From contig CAZXHT010000010.1 of assembly GCA_964640665.1 (NCBI GenBank), positions 24,448 to 88,447 of the forward strand: a stretch of 64,000 nucleotides of DNA, written 5' to 3'. Source of the stretch: DATKYQ01 sp964640665. GTDB taxonomy: Bacteria > Myxococcota > B64-G9. The notes under the pieces were generated by a model. That model was not told the origin of the DNA, did not search any database, and worked only from the letters and a program-made list of their open reading frames with translations. Positions 52,801 through 63,234 of the stretch are shown one piece after another; within the stretch, counting starts at the first letter, position 1, and each line of letters begins with the position of its first letter. Made by a program: the position numbers and the translations under genes.

Positions 52801-54257
52801 CGACAGGTGTATCCGCCGGCGGCCACAGCGGCACATTGACGGTCACGGTTGCCGGGGTCGATTCAGTGGGCGTGCCCGTCTCGTTCGACGTGGCCGGCAA
52901 GCCGCCTGTTTTCAGTGTCATCCCGACCGGACTGGTTTTCGAGGCCGACAAGGGCGCCGGGCTGCCGGCCTCCCAGAACATCAACATCACAAACGCCTCC
53001 GGCAGCGGCAGCCTCATCTGGAGTGCCGCAACCACCGGCGGCTGGTTCACACTTTCGGCGGCAACGGGCACGGCGCCGTCGACCATCTCGGTAAGACCCG
53101 ACACGACCGACCTGTCGGCCGGCTATCACGCCGGTACGATCACGTTGACGGCGGCCGGGGCGGAACCCTTCCGGGTCGACCTGTTGTACAACATCAACGT
53201 GCCGCCCGTGCTGGCGCTGGAACCGCAAGAGATCGTCAGGCAGGATCCCTTGGCCGGCGGACCGGTCGAGATTGAGCTCAAGGTCAAGAATGCCCAACCA
53301 GGCACGATGACCTGGAGCGTCAACGAGTTCAGCCCGTGGATCACGCTCACTCCCACCGGAGGCACGGCGATCAACGGGCACCCCGGCAGGGTGACGGTAA
53401 CGCTCGATCCCGCCTCGCTAGGCGCCGGTCTGCACGAGGCGGACATCAGCGTCATGGCGCCCGATGCCGTTAATTCTCCCCAGACCTTGCATGTTGCCTG
53501 GACTCTGGTGGATGCGGCCGCGCTGGCTGTGACTCCTGCAAGCCTGTCTTTCGAGGCCCAGCCGGGAGGCGCCAACCCCGCGGCTCAGAACCTGCAGATA
53601 TCAAACGCAGGACCGGGCGCGATGAGCTTTTCGGTTTCTTGCGCGGATAGCTGGCTTTCCTGCAGCCCCGCTTCCGGTTCCGCTCCCGCAAGCGTTGCGG
53701 TCTCGGTGAACATCGCGGGCCTCAGCGAGGGATTGCACAACGGCAGCGTGGTAGTAAGCTCGGCCGAGGCCGCAAACAGCCCGCTCACCGTGCCGGTCTC
53801 TTTGAACATCACCAGCGGGGGCAACACACCCCCGCCCGCGCCGGTACTGATAAGCCCGCCGCACCAGGCCGTGATTGTCACCGACAGTCCCGAACTGACA
53901 ATCCAGAACGTCGCCGACCCCAACGGCGACAAGGTGACCTACTCCTTCGAGGTATACGAGAAAGGCTCAAGCCAACCCAGTGTAAAGCTCGACAACATCA
54001 TCGAGGGGCAGGGCGACATGACCTACACCAACCTCAACGCCACCCTGGCCGATGGCATAACCTACCAGTGGCGCGCCAAAGCGGTAGACTCTCACGCCGC
54101 ATCCGGTCCCTGGAGCGATTACTGGGAGTTCACCATCAAGGTTGCTGACGGAGGCGGCGGATGCGGCTGCGCAAGCGGTGGGAATGCCGGCAGCGGCGGG
54201 ACGCTGTTTATGCTGTTCATCTTGGGCCTGGCTTTGACCAGGCGCTGGAAAAGATAG
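49806..54257 (+). CDS. Gingipain-type (C25) cysteine protease with BACON repeats and MYXO-CTERM-like tail
   Basis: A 1483-residue secreted protease with AGGAGG and ATG 49806. Order: signal peptide (IIALLFTFLWGATSFA); propeptide to about 210; C25 catalytic domain about 215-635 with FVLLAGDDD, candidate His in INHLGHS (H486 or H489) and candidate Cys in SQGCYCG (C520 or C522); BACON-type Ig domains ('LNWSVTSDRSWLTGSPASGTAPS') from about 640; a CBM9/DOMON-like insert at about 740-920; three or four further BACON units; a fibronectin-like domain at about 1345-1445. It ends GGGCGCASGG, a hydrophobic helix and RRWKR, the layout of a MYXO-CTERM sorting signal. It should digest extracellular protein while attached to the outer surface. 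Confidence 0.85.
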   Translation: MGKPANTIIALLFTFLWGATSFADVVKVELAIPEPELWEDTAGFTHVGLTGFLGAGLPGTPNIPSKTLQILLPPGQKVEAIDILPSELIEVAGTYTLFPVQKPLPIGYHGPVIFTQPDVDIYTSDDAYPDKLGTAPDTQLKRGFIIQPVVISPIVYRPASGRLGWYPWITVTITTSTDKTQAASQAARYRGFERDFVDVAGLLSNPDALAAYNRNPAHTRADDYRYVIVTNQALAGCSGADNLQALAADKNARGISTLIETMEDIRTGYSGQDDAEKVRNFIKDMYDNHGADFVLLAGDDDLEIHDPGPGETEATIVPVRGMYVSDGYGTEELNLPSDVYYACLDGNFNSDGDNRYGETSDNADLLSEVWVGRAPVDNCTEVTNFVTKTLAYQADNGTWLKNVYMVGEWLWEAQPSFGKDYLAHVANSSTADGIDTKGFSESSFFTVSGLYDKDQSGPNCDYQPSPCWDTSDVLAVLNGNNHIINHLGHSYTYYNLRLTSDQLDGGISNVKPFFEYSQGCYCGAFDNRLDPQENNEVVWQDSFAEHMVLGQHGAFAAVMNTRYGFGTVSNYFNRTFWDGAFRNGTTRLGELQAHGREMLSGNASNPYFRWVYYETTLFGDPEVSIHLSSSSVTPQINLSETELWFVAIENGANPNDQTITLNNTGGGTLNWSVTSDRSWLTGSPASGTAPSDIVLSVDATGLAADYYEATLTFEAPGADNSPFEQTVALYVVTIPSSVAPYSTGSAPVVDGTIGAGEYTGASTIQLGSWDDLNNTVKVLHDGDKLYMAFDIPSDIDADDSDYVRIYIDGNADELWPTAAGDEGLFVPFGDGSAGFWAFWNDGSGVQSADNAESPVPGMISAWGMSAGHRVFEVSLSLTSGHLSRAMGDPIGMFLYYEDYVSDSQTDPKAMWPYAIGSLDSCEFFGDVILGTDTDSLVVNPASLGFAAVEDGEPAEWSNLTIGGTTTNALNFTVSKDANWIATSETSGTTPAMIRVWADPTGVSAGGHSGTLTVTVAGVDSVGVPVSFDVAGKPPVFSVIPTGLVFEADKGAGLPASQNINITNASGSGSLIWSAATTGGWFTLSAATGTAPSTISVRPDTTDLSAGYHAGTITLTAAGAEPFRVDLLYNINVPPVLALEPQEIVRQDPLAGGPVEIELKVKNAQPGTMTWSVNEFSPWITLTPTGGTAINGHPGRVTVTLDPASLGAGLHEADISVMAPDAVNSPQTLHVAWTLVDAAALAVTPASLSFEAQPGGANPAAQNLQISNAGPGAMSFSVSCADSWLSCSPASGSAPASVAVSVNIAGLSEGLHNGSVVVSSAEAANSPLTVPVSLNITSGGNTPPPAPVLISPPHQAVIVTDSPELTIQNVADPNGDKVTYSFEVYEKGSSQPSVKLDNIIEGQGDMTYTNLNATLADGITYQWRAKAVDSHAASGPWSDYWEFTIKVADGGGGCGCASGGNAGSGGTLFMLFILGLALTRRWKR

Positions 54258-54268
54258 CGCCAGATTTC

Positions 54269-56149
54269 CTAGCGGCAATAAAGGTGGTTGTTGCAGGGGT
54301 GCAGTTTCAGATCCCAGGCGCGGCGCCAGTAGGGGCCGGCGGGATTGGGCGGACAGGCGTCGTTGTACAGATCGGGAACGGGGTCGCTTTCGGTGAGCTT
54401 CTTGGCTACCGAGTACCACAGCTTGATCTCGCGCCCCTGGGCGTCTTTGATGATGGCGTCCTCTACGGGGATGTTCTGACCAAATTCATCCTTGGGGTAG
54501 ACCTGGTAATTGGTCATCATAGAGGCGATGTAGCTCGATGTGCAGACCTCGATCAGTGTGTCATCATCCACCTTGTACCCTTCGTCATGGTCGAAAAGCA
54601 ACGTGCCGGCGTCGGACTCGTCGATGTTCTGGTACTGGGTCAGCTTCGAGACGCAGTTGAAGGATCCGCCCATGATTGAGTTGAAGACCGCTCGCAGGCC
54701 GGACATCTGGATCATGTAGTCGTTGTTGGTCTGGCCCATGTCGCAGACGGTCATCTCCATCAGCATCAGAATTTCCTTGAGCTTGAGATGAAACTTGACC
54801 AGCGGGTAGCCCAGGTGTTTGTCGGGGCCGGTTCCGAGCGGGGTGACGATGAAGGCGTCCTGGAGATTGATCTCGTCGCCTTGTGTGACCGGCAGTGAAT
54901 CGCGCAGGTCGCCGCCGTTGCTGGCGAAGGCCATCTCGGCGCCGGAGGCCTCGCGCATGGCGTCGGCCACCAGGTTGCCCATGTTGTTGTTTTCGAAATT
55001 CACCCGGGGGATGTCGAAGGCCGAGTGGGTCAGCGCCTGTCCGAATTCTCCCGACAGGAACGCATCCGCGGCGGGCTTGATCGGGTAGCCCGGCAGGAAG
55101 TTGGCGACGATATCGGCGATCAGGCCGTTTATGTAGTCGGTCGTATCCTGGGATCTCGGAAGCGAGTCGTCGATTGTCATCAGTGTCCCGGTGCAGGCGC
55201 GCTCGCCGCCTGTACGACTCAGCTCGTATCTTCCCAGAAAGCGCCCGTAGCAGCCGGCCTCCAGGGTGTAGGTCGTCCACGAGCCGTCTCCGGCCTCGCT
55301 CTTTATGGACAACAGATGATCGACAACGGTGTGGGAATGCCCGCTCAGGATCAGATCGATACCCTCGGTCTTCTGGGCCAGCTCGATGGTTTCGAAAGAA
55401 GGGGTTTCCCCGTCCATGACTATTCCCAGGTGGGCCAGGCAGATGACAACGTCTACTTTCTGCTCGTTGCGCAACGTGTCGATGACCTGCTGGGACGTCT
55501 GGGCCATCTCATCCATGTCGCGCGAGAAAGTTGCCGCGCGGGCGTTGGATACACTGGCCGCATTCACTCCCAGCAGGCCGAAGATGCCGACCTTGGTGCC
55601 GCCCGGGGTGGTCAGGGTGATGTAGGGGAAGATCGACTTGCCCGCCTCGCCCTGCCGGCCGTAGAGGGCCTCTAGGCTGTCGTCGAAGGCGTCATCGGGA
55701 TTGAAATGGATGTTGGCCGCAAGCAACGGCACGGTCGGCTTCTCGGCCGCGTTGATCATGTCGGCCAGGCGCTGCTCGCCCCAGTCGAACTCGTGGTTGC
55801 CGAGATCGGCGGCCGCGTAGCCCGCTTCTTTCAGAAAGTTTATATCGGCCGTGTTGTCGTCGGCGGCCACCAGCATGGTGCCCATGCTGAAGTCGCCGGC
55901 GTCGAGCAGGAGTGTTTCGGGGTTTGCAGCGCGCGCATCCTCGACGATCTTCATCCAGCGGGCGGCCCCGCCGATTGTTCCATCGCCGGTGTTTACAGGA
56001 TCGTAGTCGCCGTTGGGCAATCCAAGAAAGTGCGAGTGGCGATCGTTGGTGTGGAAGACCAGCAGGTTGAAATCCTTATGGCTGCTGCTTCCGCTGCAAC
56101 CTGCGAGCATGCCCAACAACATGATTACCGGTATTCTGAGATAGCGCAT
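54269..56149 (-). CDS. 5'-nucleotidase/UDP-sugar hydrolase-family lipoprotein
   Basis: A 626-residue lipoprotein (LAGC, Cys18) of the metallophosphatase 5'-nucleotidase family, which removes phosphate from extracellular nucleotides. The dimetal motifs are all present: HTNDRHSH (H33-D36 region), LLLDAGDFSMG, DLGNHEFDWGEQ, AHLG and SGHSHTVVDH. The C-terminal nucleotide-specificity domain spans about 340-600 (NLVADAMREASGAEMAFASNGGDLRDSL). The gene starts at ATG 56149 after AAGGAGA, and an extended -10 box (TGC-TATTAT, 56179-56174) lies about 25 bp upstream. It converges with the protease gene, 11 bp apart. Together they look like surface nutrient-scavenging enzymes. Confidence 0.9.
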   Translation of the reverse strand: MRYLRIPVIMLLGMLAGCSGSSSHKDFNLLVFHTNDRHSHFLGLPNGDYDPVNTGDGTIGGAARWMKIVEDARAANPETLLLDAGDFSMGTMLVAADDNTADINFLKEAGYAAADLGNHEFDWGEQRLADMINAAEKPTVPLLAANIHFNPDDAFDDSLEALYGRQGEAGKSIFPYITLTTPGGTKVGIFGLLGVNAASVSNARAATFSRDMDEMAQTSQQVIDTLRNEQKVDVVICLAHLGIVMDGETPSFETIELAQKTEGIDLILSGHSHTVVDHLLSIKSEAGDGSWTTYTLEAGCYGRFLGRYELSRTGGERACTGTLMTIDDSLPRSQDTTDYINGLIADIVANFLPGYPIKPAADAFLSGEFGQALTHSAFDIPRVNFENNNMGNLVADAMREASGAEMAFASNGGDLRDSLPVTQGDEINLQDAFIVTPLGTGPDKHLGYPLVKFHLKLKEILMLMEMTVCDMGQTNNDYMIQMSGLRAVFNSIMGGSFNCVSKLTQYQNIDESDAGTLLFDHDEGYKVDDDTLIEVCTSSYIASMMTNYQVYPKDEFGQNIPVEDAIIKDAQGREIKLWYSVAKKLTESDPVPDLYNDACPPNPAGPYWRRAWDLKLHPCNNHLYCR

Positions 56150-56195
56150 GGTCCGTCTCCTTTGCCGGCACGGATAATAGCACAGGATTTTCCAT

Positions 56196-56225
56196 TTGCC
56201 TAGACAGGTCCTCCGGTTGTATAGA
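56196..56225 (+). promoter_or_regulatory. Candidate promoter of the saccharopine-dehydrogenase-like operon
   Basis: TTGCCT (56196-56201), an 18-bp spacer and TATAGA (56220-56225) lie 35 bp before GTG 56260. Confidence 0.4.
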
Positions 56226-56259
56226 TTGCGCCTGGAAAAGCTGCCCGAAGGAGGATCTC

Positions 56260-57444
56260 GTGAAATTTATCGTCCTGGGAGCCGGAATGCAGGGAGTGGC
56301 CTGCGCCTATGATCTGCTAAGAAATCCAGCCACCGAGAGGGTCAAACTCGTCGATCGCGGGCAAGAGATCATCGAGCGAGCCTCGCGCCGGTTGGTCTCC
56401 GAAAAGATCGTGACCGAAGCCGCAGACTGCGCGGACGGCGATTCTCTGGTGGAGATTATTACCGGGCATGACGTTGTCATCAGCGCACTTCCATATCGAT
56501 TCAACCTGGGGGCCGCCCAGGCGGCGGTCGCGGCCGGGGTGAGTTTCGTGGACATGGGTGGCAACATCGAGACGGTTCTTTCCGAGTTCAGGCTTCATAC
56601 CCAGGCAGCAGCCAAGGGTATTACCATCATTCCCGATTGCGGGTTGGCCCCCGGCCTGGCGAATGTCCTGGTAGCCGACGCCGTGGCTGAACTCGACGAA
56701 GTCAGCGACGTCAAGATCAGGGTAGGAGGGCTGCCGGCCGAGCCACGACCACCCTGGAACTACTTTCTGGTGTTCTCGTTCGAGGGATTGATAAATGAGT
56801 ATACGGGAAGCGAGGCCGTGCTGCGCGACTGGAACAGGACGGAGTTGCCGGCGCTGACCGGAGACGAGCAGATCTCTTTTCCCGATCCGGCCGGCCAATG
56901 CGAGGCAGCCTTCACTTCCGGCGGAAGCTCGACGCTACCCTGGACGTACGCCGGGCGTATTCGTAACCTCGACTACAAGACTGTGCGTTACCCTGGGCAC
57001 TACGAACTGCTCAGGGCTGTCGAGACGCTGGGCTTGTTCGATACCGAAGCCGTCGAGATCGAAGGTGTCGGCATATCTCCACGCGCCTTGTTGAAGAAGC
57101 TGTTTTGCGAAAGACTCGCTCGTCGTGACGGGGCCGACCTGGTGGTGCTGAGGATCGAAGCCATCGGCCTGCGCAACGGACGCCCCGGCAGGCTGGTCCA
57201 CGAGATGATGGACATGTTTGACGAGGAGACAGGCCTGACGGCCATGATGCGCACGACGGCGTTTCCGGTCTCGGTAATCGCCCAGATGATCGCAGACGGC
57301 ACGATCGACAAGAAGGGAGCCCTGCCACCCGAGGGGATCGTGCCGCCACCTGACCTGATCGCCGAGTTGGAGCGGCGCGGTATCTTCGTACGCCGCACTT
57401 GGCACGGAGAGGACGAAAATGTGGGCGGGGGAGAGAACTCATGA
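56260..57444 (+). CDS. Saccharopine-dehydrogenase-family oxidoreductase
   Basis: A 394-residue NAD(P)-dependent protein starting at GTG with GAAGGAGG five bases upstream. The Rossmann motif is VLGAGMQGVACAYDLL at the N-terminus. HDVVISALPYRFN, FVDMGGN and PDCGLAPGLANVLVADAV are typical of the saccharopine dehydrogenase / lysine 6-dehydrogenase group. It could act in lysine degradation or a related amino-acid reaction; no lysine-pathway neighbours support a specific choice. The stop overlaps the porin gene start by four bases, so the two are probably co-expressed. Confidence 0.82.
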   Translation: MKFIVLGAGMQGVACAYDLLRNPATERVKLVDRGQEIIERASRRLVSEKIVTEAADCADGDSLVEIITGHDVVISALPYRFNLGAAQAAVAAGVSFVDMGGNIETVLSEFRLHTQAAAKGITIIPDCGLAPGLANVLVADAVAELDEVSDVKIRVGGLPAEPRPPWNYFLVFSFEGLINEYTGSEAVLRDWNRTELPALTGDEQISFPDPAGQCEAAFTSGGSSTLPWTYAGRIRNLDYKTVRYPGHYELLRAVETLGLFDTEAVEIEGVGISPRALLKKLFCERLARRDGADLVVLRIEAIGLRNGRPGRLVHEMMDMFDEETGLTAMMRTTAFPVSVIAQMIADGTIDKKGALPPEGIVPPPDLIAELERRGIFVRRTWHGEDENVGGGENS

Positions 57445-58691
57445 AATCCCCCGCTCGTGCCCTTTCGATTATTGCGTGTCTTCTTGCGTCACTGTCGTTC
57501 CAGCCGGCCCGTGCCGATCAACCTGAACTAGTCGTGGTTTCTGACGACGGCGACAGTTCGATTTCGTTTCACCTGGCGCTGCAACTGCGCTGGGAGTACG
57601 CCTATATAGAGGGCCGGCCGGGCGGGGATCACTACACCCAGAACCGCATTTCGTTTCGCAGGCTGCGGCCGGTGATCAGCGGCAATATATTGACCGCCGA
57701 CCTGAGTTACTTGCTGCACCTGAGCCTTTCGCCCGGCGCTCTCGAGTTGATGGACCTGTGGCTCGACTACCGCTTTCACCCGACATACCGATTGCGGGTC
57801 GGGCAGATGAAGGTTCCCTTCACCCGCTACCGGTTGGGCTCGTTCAAGGACCGCCCGGTGCTGGACTGGTCCGGCCCGACCCGCTATTTCGGAGCCGAGC
57901 GCCAGGTTGGGTTGCTGGTGCACAACGGCGTTGGGCACCCGGGGGTGTTCGAATACCAACTCGGTTTCTTCACCGGGGTCAATGCCCGGGCCGCCAGCGG
58001 CATCGGCATGTCGCTGGCCTACGCCGAGCCGATTTCCAGCCCGTCATCGCTGGTTGATCCGGACGGGCGCCTGTTTTCCGAGATGCACACCGAGATTGTC
58101 GCACACCTGGCCTGGAATGCATCCGGCGTAGACACGCGCCGGCCGACCGATTTCGAGGGCGGGCCGGCAAGATTTTCGCTGGGCCTGAGTGCCGCTTGGG
58201 ATCTCGATCCGACCCCGCGCGAGGACATGCACCTGAGGCTGGCTCCGGAGGCGGTCTTCAAGGCGCACGGGTTTTCGGCCTGGGCCGTGTTCGTGGCTGG
58301 CTTCGGCGATCACGTTATGGACGCGGATCGCTATGCCCCGGCGCTTGTGGGCGCCGTGCTGCAGGCCGGCTACCTGTTTTTTGGATCTTACGAGATTTGC
58401 CTGCGTTACACGCTGATCGATTTTTTCGACGGGCTTCGCGACGACGCCCGCGCCTATGCCGCGGCCGAGGTCCTGTCCGCCGGCGATCCCGCCGAAATCG
58501 ATGAACTCGGAAAACGTTTCGAGCGGGTCGGCAAAGTGCTCCGCGAACACGAGGTCAACCTGGGTTTCAACTGGTACCTGATGGGTCGCACCCTGAAGTG
58601 GCAGGTCGACGCCGGCCTGCTGGTTACAGAACAGGCTGACGGCACCCGCAGCGACATCCGGCTGCGAACCCAGATCCAGCTTGCTTTCTGA
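57441..58691 (+). CDS. OprP/OprO-like outer-membrane porin
   Basis: A 416-residue outer-membrane beta-barrel with a Sec signal peptide (ALSIIACLLASLSFQPARA). The pattern of alternating strands, the segment WLDYRFHPTYRLRVGQMKVPFTRYR and the ending IRLRTQIQLAF (aromatic C-terminal residue for BAM-dependent insertion) fit the phosphate-selective porin O/P family. These proteins import anions in some species, but distant members have other solutes. ATG 57441 overlaps the preceding stop, so it belongs to the dehydrogenase operon. The acyl-CoA-binding protein gene starts 13 bp later. Confidence 0.82.
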   Translation: MKSPARALSIIACLLASLSFQPARADQPELVVVSDDGDSSISFHLALQLRWEYAYIEGRPGGDHYTQNRISFRRLRPVISGNILTADLSYLLHLSLSPGALELMDLWLDYRFHPTYRLRVGQMKVPFTRYRLGSFKDRPVLDWSGPTRYFGAERQVGLLVHNGVGHPGVFEYQLGFFTGVNARAASGIGMSLAYAEPISSPSSLVDPDGRLFSEMHTEIVAHLAWNASGVDTRRPTDFEGGPARFSLGLSAAWDLDPTPREDMHLRLAPEAVFKAHGFSAWAVFVAGFGDHVMDADRYAPALVGAVLQAGYLFFGSYEICLRYTLIDFFDGLRDDARAYAAAEVLSAGDPAEIDELGKRFERVGKVLREHEVNLGFNWYLMGRTLKWQVDAGLLVTEQADGTRSDIRLRTQIQLAF

Positions 58692-58704
58692 AAAGGAGAA
58701 CTGC

Positions 58705-58962
58705 GTGGGACAGAAGGAATTCGAAGCGGCGCTGGCGGGGGTCAAGACGCTTCCCGATCAGCCGCCTAACGTATTGCTTGAACTCTATGGCTTGTACAAG
58801 CAGGCAACCAACGGTGACGCCGGCGGCAAGCGCCCGGGAGTGTTTGATCTCAAGGGTCGGGCCAAGTACGACGCCTGGGCGACCAGAAAGGGCATGACCC
58901 GGGAAGCGGCCATGGACGAGTACGTGGCGGTGGTCGACAGGCTGGCCAAAGAGAACGAATAA
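58705..58962 (+). CDS. Acyl-CoA-binding protein
   Basis: An 85-residue four-helix protein of the ACBP family that binds long-chain acyl-CoA esters in the cytoplasm. It has the family features LYGLYKQATNGD, RPGVFDLKGRAKYDAWATRKG and the EAMDEYV-like last helix (AAMDEYVAVVDRL). It starts at GTG 58705 with AAGGAG upstream. ACBP is nearly universal in eukaryotes but patchy in bacteria, where Myxococcota and related deltaproteobacteria are among the holders as far as I recall. It is third in the operon with the dehydrogenase and porin; their link is not obvious. Confidence 0.9.
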   Translation: MGQKEFEAALAGVKTLPDQPPNVLLELYGLYKQATNGDAGGKRPGVFDLKGRAKYDAWATRKGMTREAAMDEYVAVVDRLAKENE

Positions 58963-59005
58963 ACATTCGAAGGATCGTTGATTGAGCGAGCGGACAGCGC
59001 CAAGC

Positions 59006-59021
59006 TGGCATGTTTCTTGCT
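59006..59021 (+). promoter_or_regulatory. Sigma-54 (-24/-12) promoter
   Basis: TGGCATG-TTTC-TTGCT matches TGGCAYR-N4-TTGCW at every constrained base, with GG (59007-59008) and GC (59019-59020) 10 bp apart. It predicts transcription from about 59032, close to the start of the next gene. No GTGTCCGA palindrome was found upstream. Confidence 0.7.
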
Positions 59022-59048
59022 AAATAACCCGTCAGCATGGTTCCTGGA

Positions 59049-59570
59049 ATGAATAATAGAGGGTTTTTACCGGCGCTGGTGTGCTCCCTGTGCGTCAGTG
59101 TGTGCGCCTTCGCACATGTTGCCTTCGCAGGGGCAACCGAGCAAGTTGAACATTTTACGAGCGGAGAGTTCAACGGGAGTCTGAGTTGGGATGGGATCAG
59201 CGCCATTGAAACCGGCGTCTATCGCTTCGGAGGCTCGGCCGGCCTGTTTCTGCTGAATGGTCTCGAGGTCGGCTACGAGCAGCAGTTCATCATGCCGCCG
59301 GGCACCACAACCGAGAGCCGCTCGTGGGGCTTCGTTCGCCTGGTACCGTTTCGTAGCTGGCCGGTGGTTCCCTTTTTGGCCGTCCGACTTGGATACTACT
59401 ACCTGCCCGACAAGAACGCCGCCGCAACCGGTGTCGGTTGCGGGGCAACCGTGTTCATAAGCAGCCACATAGCCTTCGAGGCCAGCCTCTATACGCAGTT
59501 CGTGTTTCACCCGCTGGTTCCCGTCGAGCACCAGACCGAGTTCGACACCAGGTTCGTCTTGTATTTCTGA
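59049..59570 (+). CDS. Small exported protein, probably outer-membrane beta-barrel
   Basis: A 173-residue protein with a signal peptide (FLPALVCSLCVSVCAFAHVAFAG) and a mature part of alternating beta strands ending FDTRFVLYF, an aromatic C-terminus suggesting insertion into the outer membrane. I recognise no family. I prefer ATG 59049 over ATG 59037 because the sigma-54 promoter just upstream predicts transcription from about 59032 and a 5-nt leader would be very short. It is separated from comM by 165 bp that contain a second, independent sigma-54 promoter. Confidence 0.65.
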   Translation: MNNRGFLPALVCSLCVSVCAFAHVAFAGATEQVEHFTSGEFNGSLSWDGISAIETGVYRFGGSAGLFLLNGLEVGYEQQFIMPPGTTTESRSWGFVRLVPFRSWPVVPFLAVRLGYYYLPDKNAAATGVGCGATVFISSHIAFEASLYTQFVFHPLVPVEHQTEFDTRFVLYF

Positions 59571-59605
59571 ATTTTGCCCGTCCGCGCGGGGATCCCGAAG
59601 CGGGT

Positions 59606-59624
59606 GTGTCCGATTTTCGGACAC
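59606..59624. promoter_or_regulatory. Activator-type palindrome GTGTCCGA-TTT-TCGGACAC upstream of comM
   Basis: Perfect 8-bp arms around a TTT centre, differing from the site at 32218-32236 only in the 3-bp centre. It is 72 bp upstream of the -24 element of the comM sigma-54 promoter, as expected for an enhancer site of a sigma-54 activator. Confidence 0.78.
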
Positions 59625-59685
59625 GCTCGGGGCCGGGGAGTCACTCGCCGGTGGCTAACCCCTTGGAAAGATTACACCGCTTTTC

Positions 59686-59701
59686 TGGCACGCGGCTTGC
59701 T
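59686..59701 (+). promoter_or_regulatory. Sigma-54 (-24/-12) promoter of comM-recA
   Basis: TGGCACG-CGGC-TTGCT is a perfect match to the sigma-54 consensus, with GG (59687-59688) and GC (59699-59700) 10 bp apart. Transcription should begin about 59712, giving a 23-nt leader containing GGAGGA ahead of ATG 59735. Confidence 0.85.
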
Positions 59702-59734
59702 TGTGTTTCGGCGAGTCTTAGGTATGGAGGAGCG

Positions 59735-61270
<1,536 letters not shown>

Positions 61271-61289
61271 CTATGGAAGGAGCAGAACG

Positions 61290-62293
<1,004 letters not shown>

Positions 62294-62294
<1 letters not shown>

Positions 62295-63154
62295 TGGATT
62301 CGACCCAGGCACTCAATACCGAGCCCGGGGCGCCCACGCGCAGGCTGCCAAGCCTTGTGGTTGTGCGCGGGAGGGAGGCCGGGCGCATAGTTCCCTTGCA
62401 GCGCGCGCGCATGTTGCTCGGCAGGAGCGACGAAGCCTGTATCCGCCTGGAGGACAGGGGAGTCTCGCGCAGCCACGCGCGCCTGAGTCTCAAGGGCGGC
62501 AAGGTGATCATGGAAGACATGAGCAGCACCAACGGCAGCTGGATAAACGGGCGCCGGGTGCGCCGGGCCGAACTGAAGGACGGCGACCAGCTACAGTTCG
62601 GCGCCTGTTGCCTGACCTTCAGGCTGAACCACCCCGACGAGGGCCGCTTACTGAGGTCGCTTTACTTGCGCGCCACCCGGGACGCGCTGACCTCGTTATA
62701 TAACAGGTCGAGTCTGACAGACAGGTTGGCGCGCGAGTTGGAGAGACACCAGCGCTACCGGCGGGGCCTTGCGGTCTTGCAACTCGACCTGGATCATTTC
62801 AAGCGCATCAACGACAGCTTCGGCCACGCCAGCGGCGACCAGGCGCTGGTAGCCGTGGCGCGCACGCTGATCTCGTGTCTCAGGGCCAGCGATTTGGCGG
62901 CCAGGGTGGGAGGGGAGGAGATGGTGCTGGTTCTTCCCGAGTGCGGCCCGGTTCAGGCGCGGGCCATAGCCGAGAAGGTGCGCGCGCAGATAGAGGGCAT
63001 TTGCCTGATGCAGGCCGGCAAGAAGGTTCCCTTGACGGTTTCGATCGGAGTAGCCAGCGCCGACGACAAGAACTTAGACCCCCAAGCACTCCTGGCCGCC
63101 GCCGACGCGGCCTGCTACAAGGCCAAGCGCGCCGGCCGCAATCGGGTATGTTGA
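62294..63154 (+). CDS. FHA-GGDEF diguanylate cyclase
   Basis: A 286-residue cytoplasmic protein joining a phosphothreonine-binding FHA domain (about 21-110: LLGRSDEACIRLEDRGVSRSHARL, MSSTNGSWING) to a GGDEF domain (130-285) that makes c-di-GMP. The active site reads GGEEM (206-210) rather than GGEEF; the metal-binding residues (LDLDHFKRINDSFGH) and the inhibitory I-site RxxD (RASD, 197-200) are kept, so activity is likely but the last motif position is unusual. The ATG overlaps the recA stop (TGATG). Its position in a comM-recA operon suggests that DNA uptake or repair is tied to c-di-GMP and Ser/Thr phosphorylation. Confidence 0.88.
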
Positions 63155-63178
63155 AAGCAGCAGTTGGATGCAGTTGGA

Positions 63179-63207
63179 TTGACGCTTGCCTTTATGTGGA
63201 TTATAAT
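63179..63207 (+). promoter_or_regulatory. Strong sigma-70 promoter of the toxin-antitoxin operon
   Basis: TTGACG (63179-63184), a 17-bp spacer and a perfect TATAAT (63202-63207). The -35 box follows a direct duplication of GCAGTTGGAT (63160-63179). Transcription should start about 63214. Confidence 0.75.
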
Positions 63208-63224
63208 AGCTATAAGAATCCACA
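63195..63224. promoter_or_regulatory. Operator palindrome over the toxin-antitoxin promoter
   Basis: TGTGGATT (63195-63202) and AATCCACA (63217-63224) are perfect inverted arms flanking the -10 box and the transcription start, with further inner symmetry (TATA..TATA). This is the expected site for autorepression by an RHH antitoxin or the antitoxin-toxin complex. Confidence 0.65.
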
Positions 63225-63234
63225 GGAGGCGCGC

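Noticed and set aside
56167..56185. Weak GG-N10-GC string on the minus strand before the nucleotidase gene
   Set aside because: Three mismatches to the -24/-12 consensus; the extended -10 box TATTAT explains the region better.
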